From Closterium sp. Naga37s-1 (lineage: Eukaryota; Streptophyta; Zygnematophyceae; Desmidiales; Closteriaceae): 64,000 bases of DNA. Below the pieces are notes generated by a model that saw only the letters and a list, made by a program, of their open reading frames with translations, made no database searches and had not been told where the DNA came from. The DNA lies in NCBI GenBank assembly GCA_947471745.1, contig CANJKZ010000142.1, forward strand, positions 3,836,501 through 3,900,500, in the 5' to 3' direction. How positions within the stretch are numbered: position 1 is the first letter of the stretch; each line of letters opens with the position of its first letter. This document shows positions 38,751 through 51,015 of this stretch, in pieces. The translations under genes were made by a program, and so were the position numbers.

Positions 38751-41700
38751 GGGCTTGGCGAGTCGAGCGTAAAATGCATCCAAGAGTTAACTCTGCTCAG
38801 AGACGTTGAGCTGGTGCGACGCGCTGAAGTCAGGACGACGAGAATTGTGGACTGAGAATGGGAAATGTCTTGTTCCCAGGGGAAGAAGAAAATTTACTTC
38901 TCCCAGTCGTGTCGTCGCGTCGCAAAAAACGGCTATTAGGCGCTCTTGCGAGGACAAATTCGATCAAGCAGGTGATTTCGTCGGGAAAAGGAGGCGCGGC
39001 GTCAGTCGGTGATGAATCATGAACAGTTGTGGAAAATCAACGATTAGAAACTGCCTCCCCACGATCGTGTCCCGGCAACGGCGACCTCAGGTCGAAGGGG
39101 CCCCTTTCAAGAATCGACTAGGAACGACGAGGAAACTAATCTCGGCATAATCGTCAGGCGCGCAGTGGTAACGCGGGTCAAGGGCTCACGGCGCCGCCAG
39201 AGCAGCAAAACCACTTGGGCTTGCGACGCATCGTGCGCTACGGAAACTGCGTTACGAGGTAGGAGCAGCAGCAAACGAGACCCGTGAATTCAGCAGAGTA
39301 TTACTGATTTCTGGCCTCCTACCAGCGTTAACAGTCGGCGTAGTGTGGCTGAGGCGACGACGTGTGGTGAAGATGATCATACTAAACAAGAGTGATCACA
39401 GCAAATCAGCAGCTGTGTGTTTCAAAGCCGAGCAGCTGAACGAATGCAGGCAGGCGCTCACTTGTTGAAGCCAAACGAGCAGCCGACAAGATTTGCTTGA
39501 TCAATAGCATGACGACGAGAAAGCAATTACAGAAGACAAGGAGTCTTGGGGCACGCGAGATGACAACGATCATGGGGCGTGGGTTTGAATAAGTGGGAAA
39601 GAGAATGGAGAATCACGACGGGAAATGGTGGTGGTGTGAACACCGTAATCATCTGTCATCCCACTCGCTTCCTTGATGGCCCCTACTGAAGGCACGCGAA
39701 GGAAAACGGTACAGTGTGAGGGTAATTTGTCCTTGAGGAGGTGTATGACTTGGGCAGGGCATGAGAGTAAAGGGAGGGTATCGTGTCGTGTCGTGTGTGA
39801 TCCACTCTAAGTCGTGGATAAACACCAACAGTCGCCCAGTGGCGGCGCAGAACACAAATTGACGGCTCCCGCTGGATTTTCCTTTGGCAGCCTACTGCCA
39901 GCGCTGCTGATGGTTGAATGTGGTTCGTTGAGACATGTCGTCAATACACCCTCTTTCTCGCCATTGTGGATTCGGTTATAATGAAATCAAGATGGGGAAA
40001 GCACGGTTAACGGTGGTTAAATTACGTTTCGGTATGGTTAAACTAGGCAAATAGAAGATAACAAGGTTTTCCACCTGTTCGGCACAGTTCAGTGTAGCGA
40101 GAAACAGGGTGTACATGGACGGGCCGGCGTTGTTGAGAAACCCTCAAATTCAAGTACCCACGAAAAACAGCTCTCCAACTCTATGATACTTAGGTGGCTC
40201 TATTCTGAGACAACGTGGAATGAAGCTTGTTAGTCCGTGTTTCATAGGACGTGATCATCTCTCCCCAAACCAGGTACAAGCCTTTCAGCTCATAAGATAG
40301 TTTAGGGTCCGTCATGTTTACTCTTGTGCAACTACCGTTGAGCACATTGAGTAAGGAGGAAATTGAACCAATTTACGACACACCTGGTCATGACGTCACG
40401 GGTCTGGAAAAGGTGCCTCGGAAAGTAGAACTGTACCATTCAGAACAAGGGGTACAGTGCACTTGCTCGCCCATGTGACCAGGTAGGCCAGGAACGGACC
40501 TGATTAGGCAAGGTGCTGCTCCAGCCGAAATCCGTAACGGATGTGCACTGAAACGGGACCAGACAGGGTCATTGAGCAAGCAAACGACAAGCCTCTCTTG
40601 GGGTGATTGGATTGAGACCCCTTGCAAGTGAAAAGCACGACAAGGCGAGACGGATCTGACCAGACCACCATTCATGTACAGTTCAGCTCTCGTGCATGCA
40701 ACAGAACCAAGAGTTTGTCGACGAAAAATACAGTTCAAAGAGGTGGTGGTGGTGTCCCGACAACTTCATTTCACGAAACAAATACAGTGAGTGGCGTATA
40801 TTGCAGTCGAGTGAGTGGCATGGTCGAGGAGTTTTCATTCGGTAAAATAACTTGCAACCGATCGATCCTACCCTTGTTTACTTAGGGCGGCAGTATTTTA
40901 AGAGAGAGCAATGTCACTTCCCCTAGCAGTTTACTGTAACAGAAAAGCAAAGCTATGCGGAAGAAGGAATGCATTGGAAATAACACCACCCCCGTGTCTC
41001 CGCCACACCCGGAGATTAAAGAAGTAATTCTGGAAGTGACCACGATCTTTTGTGACTGTGATTCACAACCACGAGAAAATATTGGAAACAGGTGACTACC
41101 TCAAAGGGCCAAGATAGTTACCAGGAATCACAAGGGGATGATGTACAGTGTACATCATGCTGAATAAACCGCCAAAGTGTATTTCACTGACTCCGTTGCA
41201 CACCCCATATCCTGAAGGGTTCCAGCTAGCTAGAAGTGGACTTCAAAAAGTTGAGGTTCCGGGCACAAAACCCCCGTCCCGACGAGTATTCAGCCAACCC
41301 CCACGACGGTATTCCGGGTTTCGCACGTTGCTCATATTGGAGTGGATCTACCACAAATGCGGGTAAAAAAATGGGTAGGTAGGTTAAAACAAAGTCGTTC
41401 TTCCGCCTACTTTACCATACTTTACATTTACCCATCAAACACTCAAGAATCCGAAGCTCTTGGGCTATATATTCAAAGTCCATTCTGTTATAGGGTATTC
41501 CAGAGTGCACAATATAAGATCACAACGCCTTCCTCCAAATATTACGTATTCGGCCATTCATTTCCATCCTCACATCATTCCAGTTTTTTCTCATAAATAG
41601 CGTATTCTAAGTAGATTTGTAGAGAATATTGTTCAAATAGAAAGAAAATACAACTTTTGCATATAATAAATTTAACAAGCCTCTGGCTACATCGTTCGAC

Positions 41701-42006
41701 CCACTCACTATTTTTAACGTACTCTTATCTCTATGTCACATTTTCTCTACATTTAGGAAGCATATACTTCAGTACCTCAAACATATGACTGGATAACAAA
41801 ACTCTGAGTCAAAATTCTATCAAACCTGTCCACAAATAAAGGAATTGAAGGTAAACCAGATTCATCTCGTAGAGGCATAATTTTACTGCAGTCTGCTCGA
41901 ATACCACTGGGGTTACGTTCAATACGTACATCTGAAATAGAAAATCCGGTGTATCTATCTAGAGTCCTTCTCCACAGCGATCACTCTACACTACTGCGGG
42001 AAGAGA
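38751..42006. other. gene-poor region upstream of the WRKY gene
   Basis: About 3.25 kb, becoming AT-rich after about 39,950. It must hold the WRKY promoter and 5' leader. I see no convincing coding sequence, tRNA or rRNA; small open frames lack recognisable motifs. Confidence 0.5.
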
Positions 42007-42009
42007 TAA

Positions 42010-42375
42010 GGGCGTGTCTGAAGTGAATTTTGACGTTCGCCGACGAAAGTTTGGTCGACGAATCCCGACGAAAGTTGACGAAACTCGACATCCGTTTTCC
42101 CGTTTTTGCACTTCAGACATTGACTGGTGTGACTGCGATCGAGTGGATCAATGTTGACCTGACGTGGCTGACGAAATTCTAGGTGCCCACGATGGCAACA
42201 GTAACTACAAAACCTGACCGACAGGACTGTTCGACATCCACCGACGAGTGTACGAACGCCAAGTTTCGTCAGTGGATGTCGAGCTGCACTTCAGACAGCA
42301 AAACGCGTGGGACCCACGGATGAGTTTCGTCGACGAAAGTTGACGAAACTCGACGTTTGCACTTCAGACACGCCC
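42010..42375. mobile_element. PIF/Harbinger (Tourist)-like MITE, 366 bp
   Basis: A perfect 16-bp terminal inverted repeat, GGGCGTGTCTGAAGTG at 42010-42025 and CACTTCAGACACGCCC at 42360-42375, is flanked by TAA on both sides (42007-42009, 42376-42378). A 3-bp TWA target duplication and termini beginning GG are the hallmark of PIF/Harbinger elements. There is no coding capacity. Inside, motifs such as CGACGAAAGTTGACGAAACTCGAC recur near both ends (42067-42090 and 42330-42353), so it has subterminal repeats. Boundaries are exact from sequence; the superfamily call follows from the target duplication. Confidence 0.85.
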
Positions 42376-42952
42376 TAACAGCCTGAGTGATCCACCTCTC
42401 GCTATCTTTACTGTAGCATGGAGTGACGTGTTCGCAACTAGACTGCCCTCCCCTCAAACACGCGTGCAGAGCCAGAGCAACACACGACGCAAATCAATCA
42501 TGCCTATGTCCGAAACAAGCGTTTGGAATGCAAACTGTACAACAAGGTCTGTTGAGGGTCTCCTTGGAGCAGCATTTAGTGCCCACGCCAGCCAAGGGCA
42601 CGCTATTTAGTGTGTCCTTTCGGTGCTTGTTCGTCTGACACTCGACATCACGGAAGGGGCACGCTATTTAGTGTAAAACCAGATTGTGCCCATACAACCT
42701 TCAGCACTCTTTCATTTCCGACATCTCCACAAAGCTCTTAGTGGAAATGACATGCTTTATCTTTCTTTGAAGTTTGTCGAAACTGTTACAAGATCCAAGC
42801 ATATGTGATGATATCATTATCATATCCATCGCACATGAGCTATCAGTTGACGAAATCGTCGACGTCGTTTCTGGTTCTGTTCGACTCTCCCACCTCCTCC
42901 CGAAACACACGCCCCATTATGGAGTTCTTCTTCCAAATTAGGTTTCACTCCT

Positions 42953-43384
42953 TTAAAACCGGGGTGCACATTCAGCTGAATGTGCCTCAAAGGTTATCCC
43001 TTGACTGAGTGGGTTACGAGGTGTGCTTTCAACCCCTTCAAGTCGAAATTCGTTTCCCCCCTCCCCCGCAATTTCGTTTCCCCACGCCCCCGCAATTTCA
43101 TTTCCCCCTCCCCGTCGAAATTCGTTTCCCCCCTCCCCCGCAATTTTGTTTCTCCCCTCCCCCGCAATTTCGTTTCCCCCCCCTCCCGCCAATCTGTTTC
43201 ATCCCTCCCGCCATTCGGTTTCACCCACTCCCGCCATTTCACCCCCTCCCGCCACCTACGAAATGCCCGAAGCTCTAGCGGAATCATTTTTTTGTCGCCC
43301 CTCGTGAGCCAATCACTGTTTTTCTCCAAACCCCCTTCCCAACATCTCAAGCCGAACCGCGTTGAATGTGCACCCTGGTTTTAA
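42953..43384. mobile_element. terminal-inverted-repeat element with an internal minisatellite
   Basis: TTAAAACCGGGGTGCACATT at 42953-42972 (the match runs to 42976) and its near-exact reverse complement at 43361-43384 (22 of 24 match) bracket 432 bp. The trinucleotide CCT flanks both sides (42950-42952, 43385-43387) and could be a target duplication or chance. Between the termini is the array at about 43040-43265. No coding sequence. The class is uncertain. Confidence 0.65.
43040..43265. repeat. about 28-bp CT-rich minisatellite
   Basis: Seven or more imperfect units like CCCTCCCCCGCAATTTCGTT plus TCCCC, with GTCGAAATTC variants. The last units shorten to CCTCCCGCCA-type repeats. It lies wholly within the inverted-repeat element. 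Confidence 0.8.
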
Positions 43385-43387
43385 CCT

Positions 43388-44473
43388 GACGCGTTGTACC
43401 TTCCATTGTTTAGCCAATCTAATGTTCACCTGCGATACCTTGTATGTTTCAAGTCGACTCAATACACCCACAACAGTTGTTCAGTGTTCGAACCCTCCCA
43501 CTCCCTGCAGGGAACACCAAATGAGAAAGTCCGAGCTGCATAGGACACTGAATGTACGATTTGTCTTGCCGTTGTGGGCCACCATCGAGACGCATCATCG
43601 CCGTTCTCAGAATTGTACAGTACAGCTGCAACAAAAATGCTCCACAACTGCCTGCCACTTGTAGTTGTCGGCTTCGTAGAAGTGCTGGCACAGTAACTCG
43701 AGAATTTCACGAAGCTTCTTCTGAAAGTTGTTCCGCGCTTTCGCTGGGAATTCTGTTCGGAGTTCTGCAGCTGACGTGTCAGGTGTATCACTCAGAAGCA
43801 ACATCGCTTTCTATAAACGCTATCACTCAGGTTTCATAACACATTTGGGCGTTCATATTTCAGGGTTGTGTAATCCCCCGATAAAGAACTATAAGGTCTA
43901 AAGATAATTTAAAAAGAAAAACGGGTGATGTTGTCGTATGAAAGATTTGAGCATCAGATGGACATATTTTCGAGGTTTGATACTTTTCTGTAATTCTTAC
44001 GAAGGCCGCGAATGTGAATTTTCAGCGATAGCGGCTGTTAACGTTGAAAACTTCCGAATGGCACCTCGGTGGTCACGTTCCCTTCTTAGAACAATCCATG
44101 GCTGCAAGGCCAGATTTTCCTGCACAATTAAGTCATGCACGCCTCGTACGATACTTATTGGTCCTTTCATAGTTAGACAGTTCGTATATCTCAACATCAT
44201 CACATCCATGCGGCCTTAATCCTCTCCAACTCCTCGAGACACAACATAGCTGTGGTTGGTTCGGTGTGAAAGAACACACGGACAGCCTGCGCTATATGTT
44301 GGTGTTCATAAGTCGAAAGATTGTTATGAGGGCACGTGTTGCCCTAAAACCACCCTATACCCTCTTGATATGGCAATGTCTACCGATTATGGGATGTCTC
44401 GTCTTATGCGGCAATGTCTCATAACTGTCCAATCAAACAATCCAGCTATGATCTCACCCTGTCCGGTTTTGCC
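43388..44473. other. spacer before retroelement E
   Basis: About 1.1 kb. A 65-codon open frame on the minus strand (43607-43804, with FPAKARNNFQKKLREILELL) looks somewhat protein-like, but I cannot identify it. Otherwise nothing is recognised. Confidence 0.4.
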
Positions 44474-44775
44474 TGTTGGAAATCCGGTTTTAGTGTAGTC
44501 CCCTTTATAAGCCTCCAAGTCCGACAATAATTGTCACAATTATTGTAGGGCCATAATTATCAGAGCCTAGCATTATTGGAGGGTAGGGGGGAGAATTATT
44601 GGTGCACTAGTATTGGTGTGCATGGGGCCATCTTGTGAGAGTTAGGTGGGTCCACAAATACCTTACTGTGTCACTTCTTAATCAATCAATTCTCAACCTA
44701 TTTCCAATGCAAGCTTTCTATCTTGTTCTTTCTACAAGCACGTTTCCGTTACACTGACACTATGCCTTTCTAGCA
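44474..44775 (+). repeat. 5' LTR of copia element E
   Basis: 302 bp from TGTTGGAAAT to CTAGCA, immediately followed by a perfect primer site. No second copy is visible downstream, so only this LTR is preserved in the window. Confidence 0.75.
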
Positions 44776-44787
44776 TGGTATCAGAGC
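44776..44787 (+). other. element E primer-binding site (exact initiator-Met type)
   Basis: TGGTATCAGAGC, the canonical plant LTR-retrotransposon primer sequence, directly abuts the LTR end. It is the only unmutated copy in this window. Confidence 0.9.
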
Positions 44788-44966
44788 TACTCTAGGGGGC
44801 ATGCTGCCAAATTTGGTCTATAAAGTTGTTGGCATTCACTTCGGATAGGTACCTGCAAACGCTCAGAGTACCGGACACCTAGTATATGCTTTCGTACACG
44901 TGGTCTTCACGTCCGAAGTAATCTTGCGCTTGTAGCGCACACCTGGTGTACGGTTTGATCAAGATC

Positions 44967-47250
44967 ATGGCGCAATTCGATGACGAAGTGGATGCTGGAT
45001 ATGCAGCTTTCGAAGAAGCCATCTTGGCACAGCATGAGCACCTGGAAAACATGATTTCAAGGGCACCACCAGCACTGCAGGCATCACTACGAGTCAAGTT
45101 CAACATGCCAACAACCGCACACTTTCACGAGTTCAGCAATCCGTCCACTCGTGGACAGTCTCACTCAAGCACTCCACGTACTAACCAAACTCATGCTTCC
45201 AATGTCGTTGCAGGAATTGATGCAAGCATACCTCAAGGAGAAGAGTCATCCCAAGGGAGGGATGCATCCGTCCAAGGAGGGGGGAGCGCCAATCCCGCAC
45301 CTCAATCATCCATGCAAAGGGAAGCACGGGGGAGGAATGATGAGTATGGGAGTGCATTGCATGGTGGAATGAGAAGTGGACAGATTGGGCAGCAGAATGA
45401 CGGAAATGGTCAAGTGGGCGTGAAGGTGTGGGATTTGCCTCCTACACTATTGGTGCTCCCCCACTACGACGACTTGCGACTAACTCTCATCCCATTGGAG
45501 TTCTTCCCATGCCCAGGTCTCACCTTCATGGCGACAACATCATCCCTCCACGTGCACATCATCCACCAATCAGCGCACACTCTGTGGACAGCATGGGGCG
45601 GATGGGATACGGAATGCAGTCAAGTGGTGTCATGCGACGGGATCAAGTGGAAGTGATGGAACGTCAACTTGGTGGACAGAATGGAGATATGCGGCGCACG
45701 GTACAGCTACCTCGACCGTCAACCATGCCTACTCTCTTCGACCCCGCACCACGTGAATATACGGAAGAAGTCAAGGAACGGCTGTCATGCAAAATGGTGG
45801 GAGCAACGGTGGACAAGGCATTCACCACCACTCCGTTTGACGGCTCAAATTTTCGTGAATGGGCACTGCGGTTTCGTATGAACGCTCGCTTCACGAATAT
45901 GTGGGAGTTCTTTGTGACCCGGCAGTATCCGGTTACCATGGGACATGACGACATTGACGACGCTATGGAGCGGCTGGAAATGCTACAGGCGGATTACTCA
46001 CAGCGTGCGGCACTCGCCTTTTGGGTCCTATTGCACAGCGTGAGCGCCACGATTCAGATACAGCTAGACATGTTCCAGGAATCCTACAGCCCGGCTTATG
46101 AAGCATGGGAGTATTTAATGGACACTTGCCAGGCCAAAGATTCGGTGGCGAAGGTCTCTCTCATGAAGCGATTGGACAACCTGAAAATGGGGAATCAAGA
46201 GAGGGTGGAGTATGTGAACCGCGCAACGCCGATTCGGGACAAGTTGGCACTGGCGGGAAAGATGGTGGACGAGGACACATTCACCTTAAATCTGCTCACC
46301 GGACTACTGGCCCATTGGGAGGAGATGAGGCACTCGGCAATGCTACACAACGTGACGGACAGCTTCACCTTGCAGCGGATGATGATTCGGGAGCAGAGAT
46401 ATCACGACCTCATCACGAAGGCTAACCATGACCGGCGTCCACCTCGCATGGCTGGACAAGCCCGTGGAGAGCGTTCACCTTCTCCAACTGCTAAGGGCAA
46501 TAGCGGGAAGAAGGAGGGGTACGTTGGAGAGAAAACACATGGCAAGGATGGGGATGCAAGTCGCTCATCTCTCGTGTGTTGGTACTGTAAGGAACCAGGC
46601 CACCCCTTCTTCAAGTGTACCAAGGCACCCCCAGGCTGGACACCACCAGGGTGGGATCCGCATTCCCGCGGAAAGGCAAAACTGCACACCAGCGACAACC
46701 GTTCGTTCTCTCCACGAAGGAGTCGCAGCCCCAAGCGTGACAACTATGTGTCGAAACAGCAAGGGGCAGCTGGGGAAGACAAGCAACAGACTGTTACATG
46801 CATTGCAACAGTGCAGCCGTCACAAGCAACCTCACCTTCAACGGGTGGGTCGTCGTGGTTGCTGGACAGCGGATGTAGCCAGCACATGACTTCGAAGAAG
46901 TATTGGTTCGAAGAGTTAAAGGAGCTGGACGAAGCTGTTTATGTGGAGCTCGCTGATGGGAGCAAGCTGGGTAGCACGATGACGGGAACGATTAGAGCAA
47001 TAGCACCTGATGGGACAACAGTTCGCTACACTGAAGTCCTCTATGTACCTGGCTAAGAATAACCTGCTCTCCTATTGTCAGCTGCTGAAAAAGGGGTCTC
47101 ATATCAACACGGTTACTGATGGAGACACCGAACTCACTATGACTGATGGAGATGAGTACGTTCGGATTGGACTTGGCAAGGACGTGGACGGGGTGCTCGT
47201 GGTGGAGTATGAACTGGCATTTACATCCGCTCATGATCCTGGACATTCCC
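44967..47250 (+). pseudogene. gag: element E Gag and protease remnant (frameshifted)
   Basis: The ATG at 44967 (MAQFDDEVDAGY) opens Gag. A shift near 45428 moves the coding to another register. The UBN2-type core then follows (TTTPFDGSNFREWALRFRMNARF, near 45830) and continues ...YEAWEYLMDTCQAKDS and VSLMKRLDNLKMGNQERVEYV. A CCHC knuckle, CWYCKEPGHPFFKC, is near 46580-46620, and the protease motif WLLDSGCSQHMTS is near 46858. A one-base shift at about 47055 interrupts VLYVPG|LAKNNLLSYCQLLKKG. After about 47250 the similarity stops: no integrase, reverse transcriptase or RNase H and no 3' LTR are present. It is either 3'-truncated or a non-autonomous derivative. Confidence 0.8.
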
Positions 47251-47289
47251 GCGATGGTGCGTCATCAAATAAGCATGGGTGTGAAGGGG

Positions 47290-48175
47290 GTACACCTTTC
47301 CACACAACTGGAGTGCACTTGGATACCCACGGGAGCACGCTTTTCCGCACACCTGAAGTGCACTTGAGTGCACGTTCTGCACACGCATCGGTTCAATACT
47401 GCATGGCACACAAAGCCTACATCGTGCGAAAGCCGGCACATGATGATACCACGGATGAACTCTCACCCCACTGTGTGGTGTGGACTTCAGGGGGAGAAGG
47501 ACAGAGGTCCGCAGTGGATTCGGTTCCTACGTCCACAATCACTAAAGGTAATGGAGGCGACAAAGCGGACTCTACAAAACAAGGCTTACCTGGAGCTGAC
47601 GCATCTGATGAAGTCAGTGCAGTCGAAGGAAGCGGAGGTATAGCAGATGACTTACCTGGTACAGGTGTCTCCATCCCGGAAGGCGTGGAAAATGATGATG
47701 TGGGAAATGCGGTGGTCAAGCCAAGCGGGCAGCATCTTACCTGCAATCTGCTAAATGGTCTGCTGAGAAATCATCAAGTCAAGTGTTCTGGTGCGGTCGC
47801 CTCAAGATGTGCTGCACACCATGGCATCACCTAACTCCACACTCACTCACGTGCTTGTAGCTGTGTACGCGGTTACGTGCATGACTACAAGCACATGGGT
47901 GGGGGGGGGGGGGGGGGGTTGGGTGTCGAGTGTATCTGGTGGCACTGAACTGGGACATGGAGTCACGAAGAATACGGGGAAGACCTACTCACCATACGGA
48001 GAACATACATGGGAGCACACATTCTTGCATACCTGGTATGCACCTTGCTACATACTTGGTGTGCACATATCTGCAAACTTGACGTTACTGCATACCAGGG
48101 GAGCACAAAACTGCTTACCTGGAGTGCACTGCAGCCTTGGAGTACATATTTCTGCACACTTGGAATACACATTTA
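47290..48175 (+). repeat. dispersed short repeat CACACCTGGAGTGCAC in and after element E
   Basis: Eight or so variants occur in two clusters (about 47300-47375 and 48020-48170), such as CACAACTGGAGTGCACTTG, CACACCTGAAGTGCACTTG, TTACCTGGAGTGCACTG and CACACTTGGAATACAC. They are spaced irregularly at about 20-60 bp. A poly-G run (47899-47920) lies between the clusters. Confidence 0.6.
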
Positions 48176-48259
48176 TGTCATCCCGCTTTGCGTCGACATG
48201 TGCAACCTCGAGCTGATGAAGTTCCGCAACTCCAGCGGCTCCCATACATCTGGAGTGTA

Positions 48260-49918
48260 GGGGGAGCATCACATGACAACATGGGTGAAGTTCGAGCAGA
48301 CTTGGCCTCATCTGATGGTGTGCATTCAAGACTTGCACAACCTGATGCCATCGCATCACGAGGTAGGGGGAGAATGGCAAGGTTTACGGAGAAAGGCAGG
48401 GCAGGAAGACAGGGGGAGACAAGACCCACGAAGATGCAGCAAGCGCGGACAGGAAGATGCAGCAGCAGACGCGTACGAGGTCGTCAGCCATTGCCGAACG
48501 CCAGGTCGTCGCTTCTACCGCGCAAAAGTATGCGCCTGCCAATGCAGTTCTGTGCCAGCCGCACGCCATACGTTGTCCGCTGCCGCTTCGCGTCATCTGC
48601 AACTGCAGTCGTCGCAGACGCGTATCCGCTTCGGTTTCGCGTCGTAGCACGGCAGGCGTGCGATATAGACAGCAGAGACAATCGCGTGTCGTAAGGTCTA
48701 CGGTTTCGGAAAAATTAGCGTGCGCAAAAGGCATTCCGCCATGGTTTTGAGAAGATTTCGTCATGGAGCTGCTACGATTCCCTCAGCAACAGCCATAACT
48801 CGTTGGATCTGGATCTGGAAAGTCGAGATTGGAAGGGAGGATTGATCGTAGCACCCCCGTACCTCGAATCGTAGGGTGTTGGTGTTACAATCCTAAACAG
48901 GACTTAGCAAGGGATCGCCTCAGGGTTGATCACATGTAGTTTGTTGCAGCGGAAGTGTTGACCAGGGCTAATTTTATCAGTGTAATCACCCTGATACCCT
49001 GATTATCAGGGTGGTTTTTGGTAGTCACACTGATATGCCAGGGTTTACATTTAAGGCACACTCATGCCCCAGGGTTACCGATCTTCATAACGAAATTTAC
49101 CCTGAAGCGAGTACCATACCCCCCCTCCCCCCCACTTCCCCCACCCCCTCATTCCCGTAACCTGGGATTCCCGATTGCCAACTGTCGAAACCGGAATTGT
49201 AGCCTCGACAATACGTGTGCTGGAACGAAGTGGGCAAACATTGGCCAGAAACACCAGGGTTTGAAAAAATGGTACACTGATGCCACAGGGTTGGATTTTC
49301 AAAAACAAGAAAAACACTGATGGACCAGGGTTTGAACAAGGTGTCACACTGATAATCAGGTTTTTGAACAGGTGCAACACTGATCACAAGGGTTGCTCAA
49401 AACCAAAAATTAGCCCTGGTGTTGACCTTTGTTCAGAGTGAATGTGAATGACTGAGATAATAAAAGCATGCATACATTGGGTTAATATAGGAAATGCAAA
49501 ACGACCTAGACTAGCCATGTACTCTAAGGGGACCATTCCCTTATTGCAGCGAAGTTCAAACCGTGCGGCGCGGAAACCCGTTTTAAACATGTTCTTGCTC
49601 TTTTCACTTCAAATGTTTCAGCCAGCATCGGTCTTGACCTGACGGTTGCTAGTGTCGCTTCGACTCTTCTGACTCCTCTACTTCTACTCGGTAGAGTCGG
49701 TCCCTGCAGAGTAGAGGAATGTCTTCTAATTAAGTCTCATATTGTAACGGTTGGGATCGGGACCTTTTTTCGCTTGGGCAGGCCGATATCGAGTTGTTTG
49801 GAAGCTCATCGCCGAGAATCGAGGGCGTTACACCTACACCTCGGTTTCGCTTGGCTTGAACAAGATCAAGATGTTATACACCAATTTCTACTCTGACTGT
49901 GTTATCCCGCCAAATAAA
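48260..49918. other. spacer between element E and copia C, with a degenerate tandem repeat
   Basis: No recognisable coding sequence. From about 48975 to 49400, segments with CACTGAT...CAGGGTTT recur roughly every 30-45 bases, interrupted at 49100-49230 by pyrimidine-rich and unique sequence. Confidence 0.55.
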
Positions 49919-50041
49919 TGTCAGATTTATATGACATAGCTGCTGTAGGCTATAGTGGGGTAGCACATATGGGGTACAGTTTTCTAGGGTTTGCACTTGT
50001 ACCCAACTTTCCCTTAGTCAATCTCATTCCTCGTCATTTCA
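49919..50041 (+). repeat. copia C 5' LTR
   Basis: 123 bp, TGTCAGATTTATATGAC to CGTCATTTCA. It shares a core (GTAGGCTATAGTGGGGTA) with A's LTR but is otherwise diverged from it. Confidence 0.95.
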
Positions 50042-50043
50042 TA

Positions 50044-50086
50044 TGGTATAGAGCGGGTTCCCTCGTGGGAACGCTTCCTAGGGCCC
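50044..50086 (+). promoter_or_regulatory. copia C primer site, leader hairpin and GGGCCC motif
   Basis: The primer site TGGTATAGAGC is at 50044-50054. The GTTCCC-TCGT-GGGAAC hairpin is at 50057-50072 and GGGCCC at 50081-50086. A T-tract and CCTGCCCGGAGCGCACT follow. The order and sequence match A and D. Confidence 0.75.
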
Positions 50087-50139
50087 ACCAATCGAAATTT
50101 TTTTTTTCCTGCCCGGAGCGCACTTCGCTCCTGCCCGAG

Positions 50140-50935
50140 TCGCGCCCCGCGTGCCCTCCCTACCGTCGCGCCCTCTCTAGGCCCCTTACGGCCCCTTCGC
50201 GTCGCCCTTAGCGACCCCTCTGACGGCCCTTCCAGCCGCCCTTACGGCCCCTCGTGCCGCCCTTACGGCCCCTCGCGCCGCCCTTCCGGCCCCTCGCGCC
50301 GCCCTTCCGGCCCCTCGCGCCGCCCTTACGGCCCCCTACGGCCCGTCGCCGCCCTTCGCGGCCCCTCGCGCCGCCCTTCACGGCCCGTCGCCGCCCTCCG
50401 CGGCCACTCGCGGCCCCTTCACGGCCGGTCGCCACCCTCCGCGGCCCCTCGTGCCGCCCTTCACGGCCCGTCCGCCGCCCTTCGCGGCCTCTCTCGGCCC
50501 GCCGTCGCCGCCTCTACAGCAGCAGCAGCTGCAGTCGCTACAGCGGCCGCGGCCGCCGTCCCAGCAGCAGCAGCATCCGCCGCCCCTGCAGCAGCACCCG
50601 CCGCCACTGCAACCGCGGCCGCCGCCGTCCCTGCAGGAGCGGACGCCGCCGCCCCTGCAGCAGCAACTGCCGCCGCCGCTGCAGCAGCGGCCGCCGCCGT
50701 CCTGTGAGCAGCAGCCGCCGCTGCCCCTGCAGCAGCCGAGCCGCCCGAGCCGCCGAACCGCCCGAGCCGCCGAGCCGCCCGAGCCGCCGAGCCGCCCGAG
50801 CCGCCGAGCCGCCGAACCGCCCGAGCCGCCGAGCCACCCGAGCCGCCGAGTCGCTGAGCTGCCGAGCTGCTGGTGCTGCCGAGCCGCCGAGCCGCCAAGC
50901 CGTCCGAGCCGCCCTGTCCTCTACACTCGGTCCGT
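50140..50935 (+). repeat. GC-rich repetitive leader of copia C
   Basis: The first part (to about 50500) is built from 21-bp-like units CGGCCCCTCGCGCCGCCCTT. The middle part is CAGCAGCAGC/CCGCCGCC-rich, and the last part (50730-50900) is GAGCCGCCGAGCCGCC units. The repeat units differ from those of A although the position is the same. Confidence 0.8.
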
Positions 50936-51015
50936 CTCGCCTGCCCGGTAAGAGCAGCACCTCTACTACTGCGCTGCCCTTAGCCTACTGCTCGTGCTGC
51001 TAGTCTACTGCTGTC

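Noticed and set aside
42596-42680. Two copies of GGGCACGCTATTTAGTGT 61 bp apart
   Set aside because: Only two short copies, no inverted ends or duplication; too little to define an element.
43480-43510. A tRNA T-loop-like GTTCGAACCC
   Set aside because: Upstream sequence lacks an A box and stems.
47899-47920. Poly-G run as a functional quadruplex site
   Set aside because: A single homopolymer run in decayed DNA, without conserved context; length may also be a sequencing artefact.
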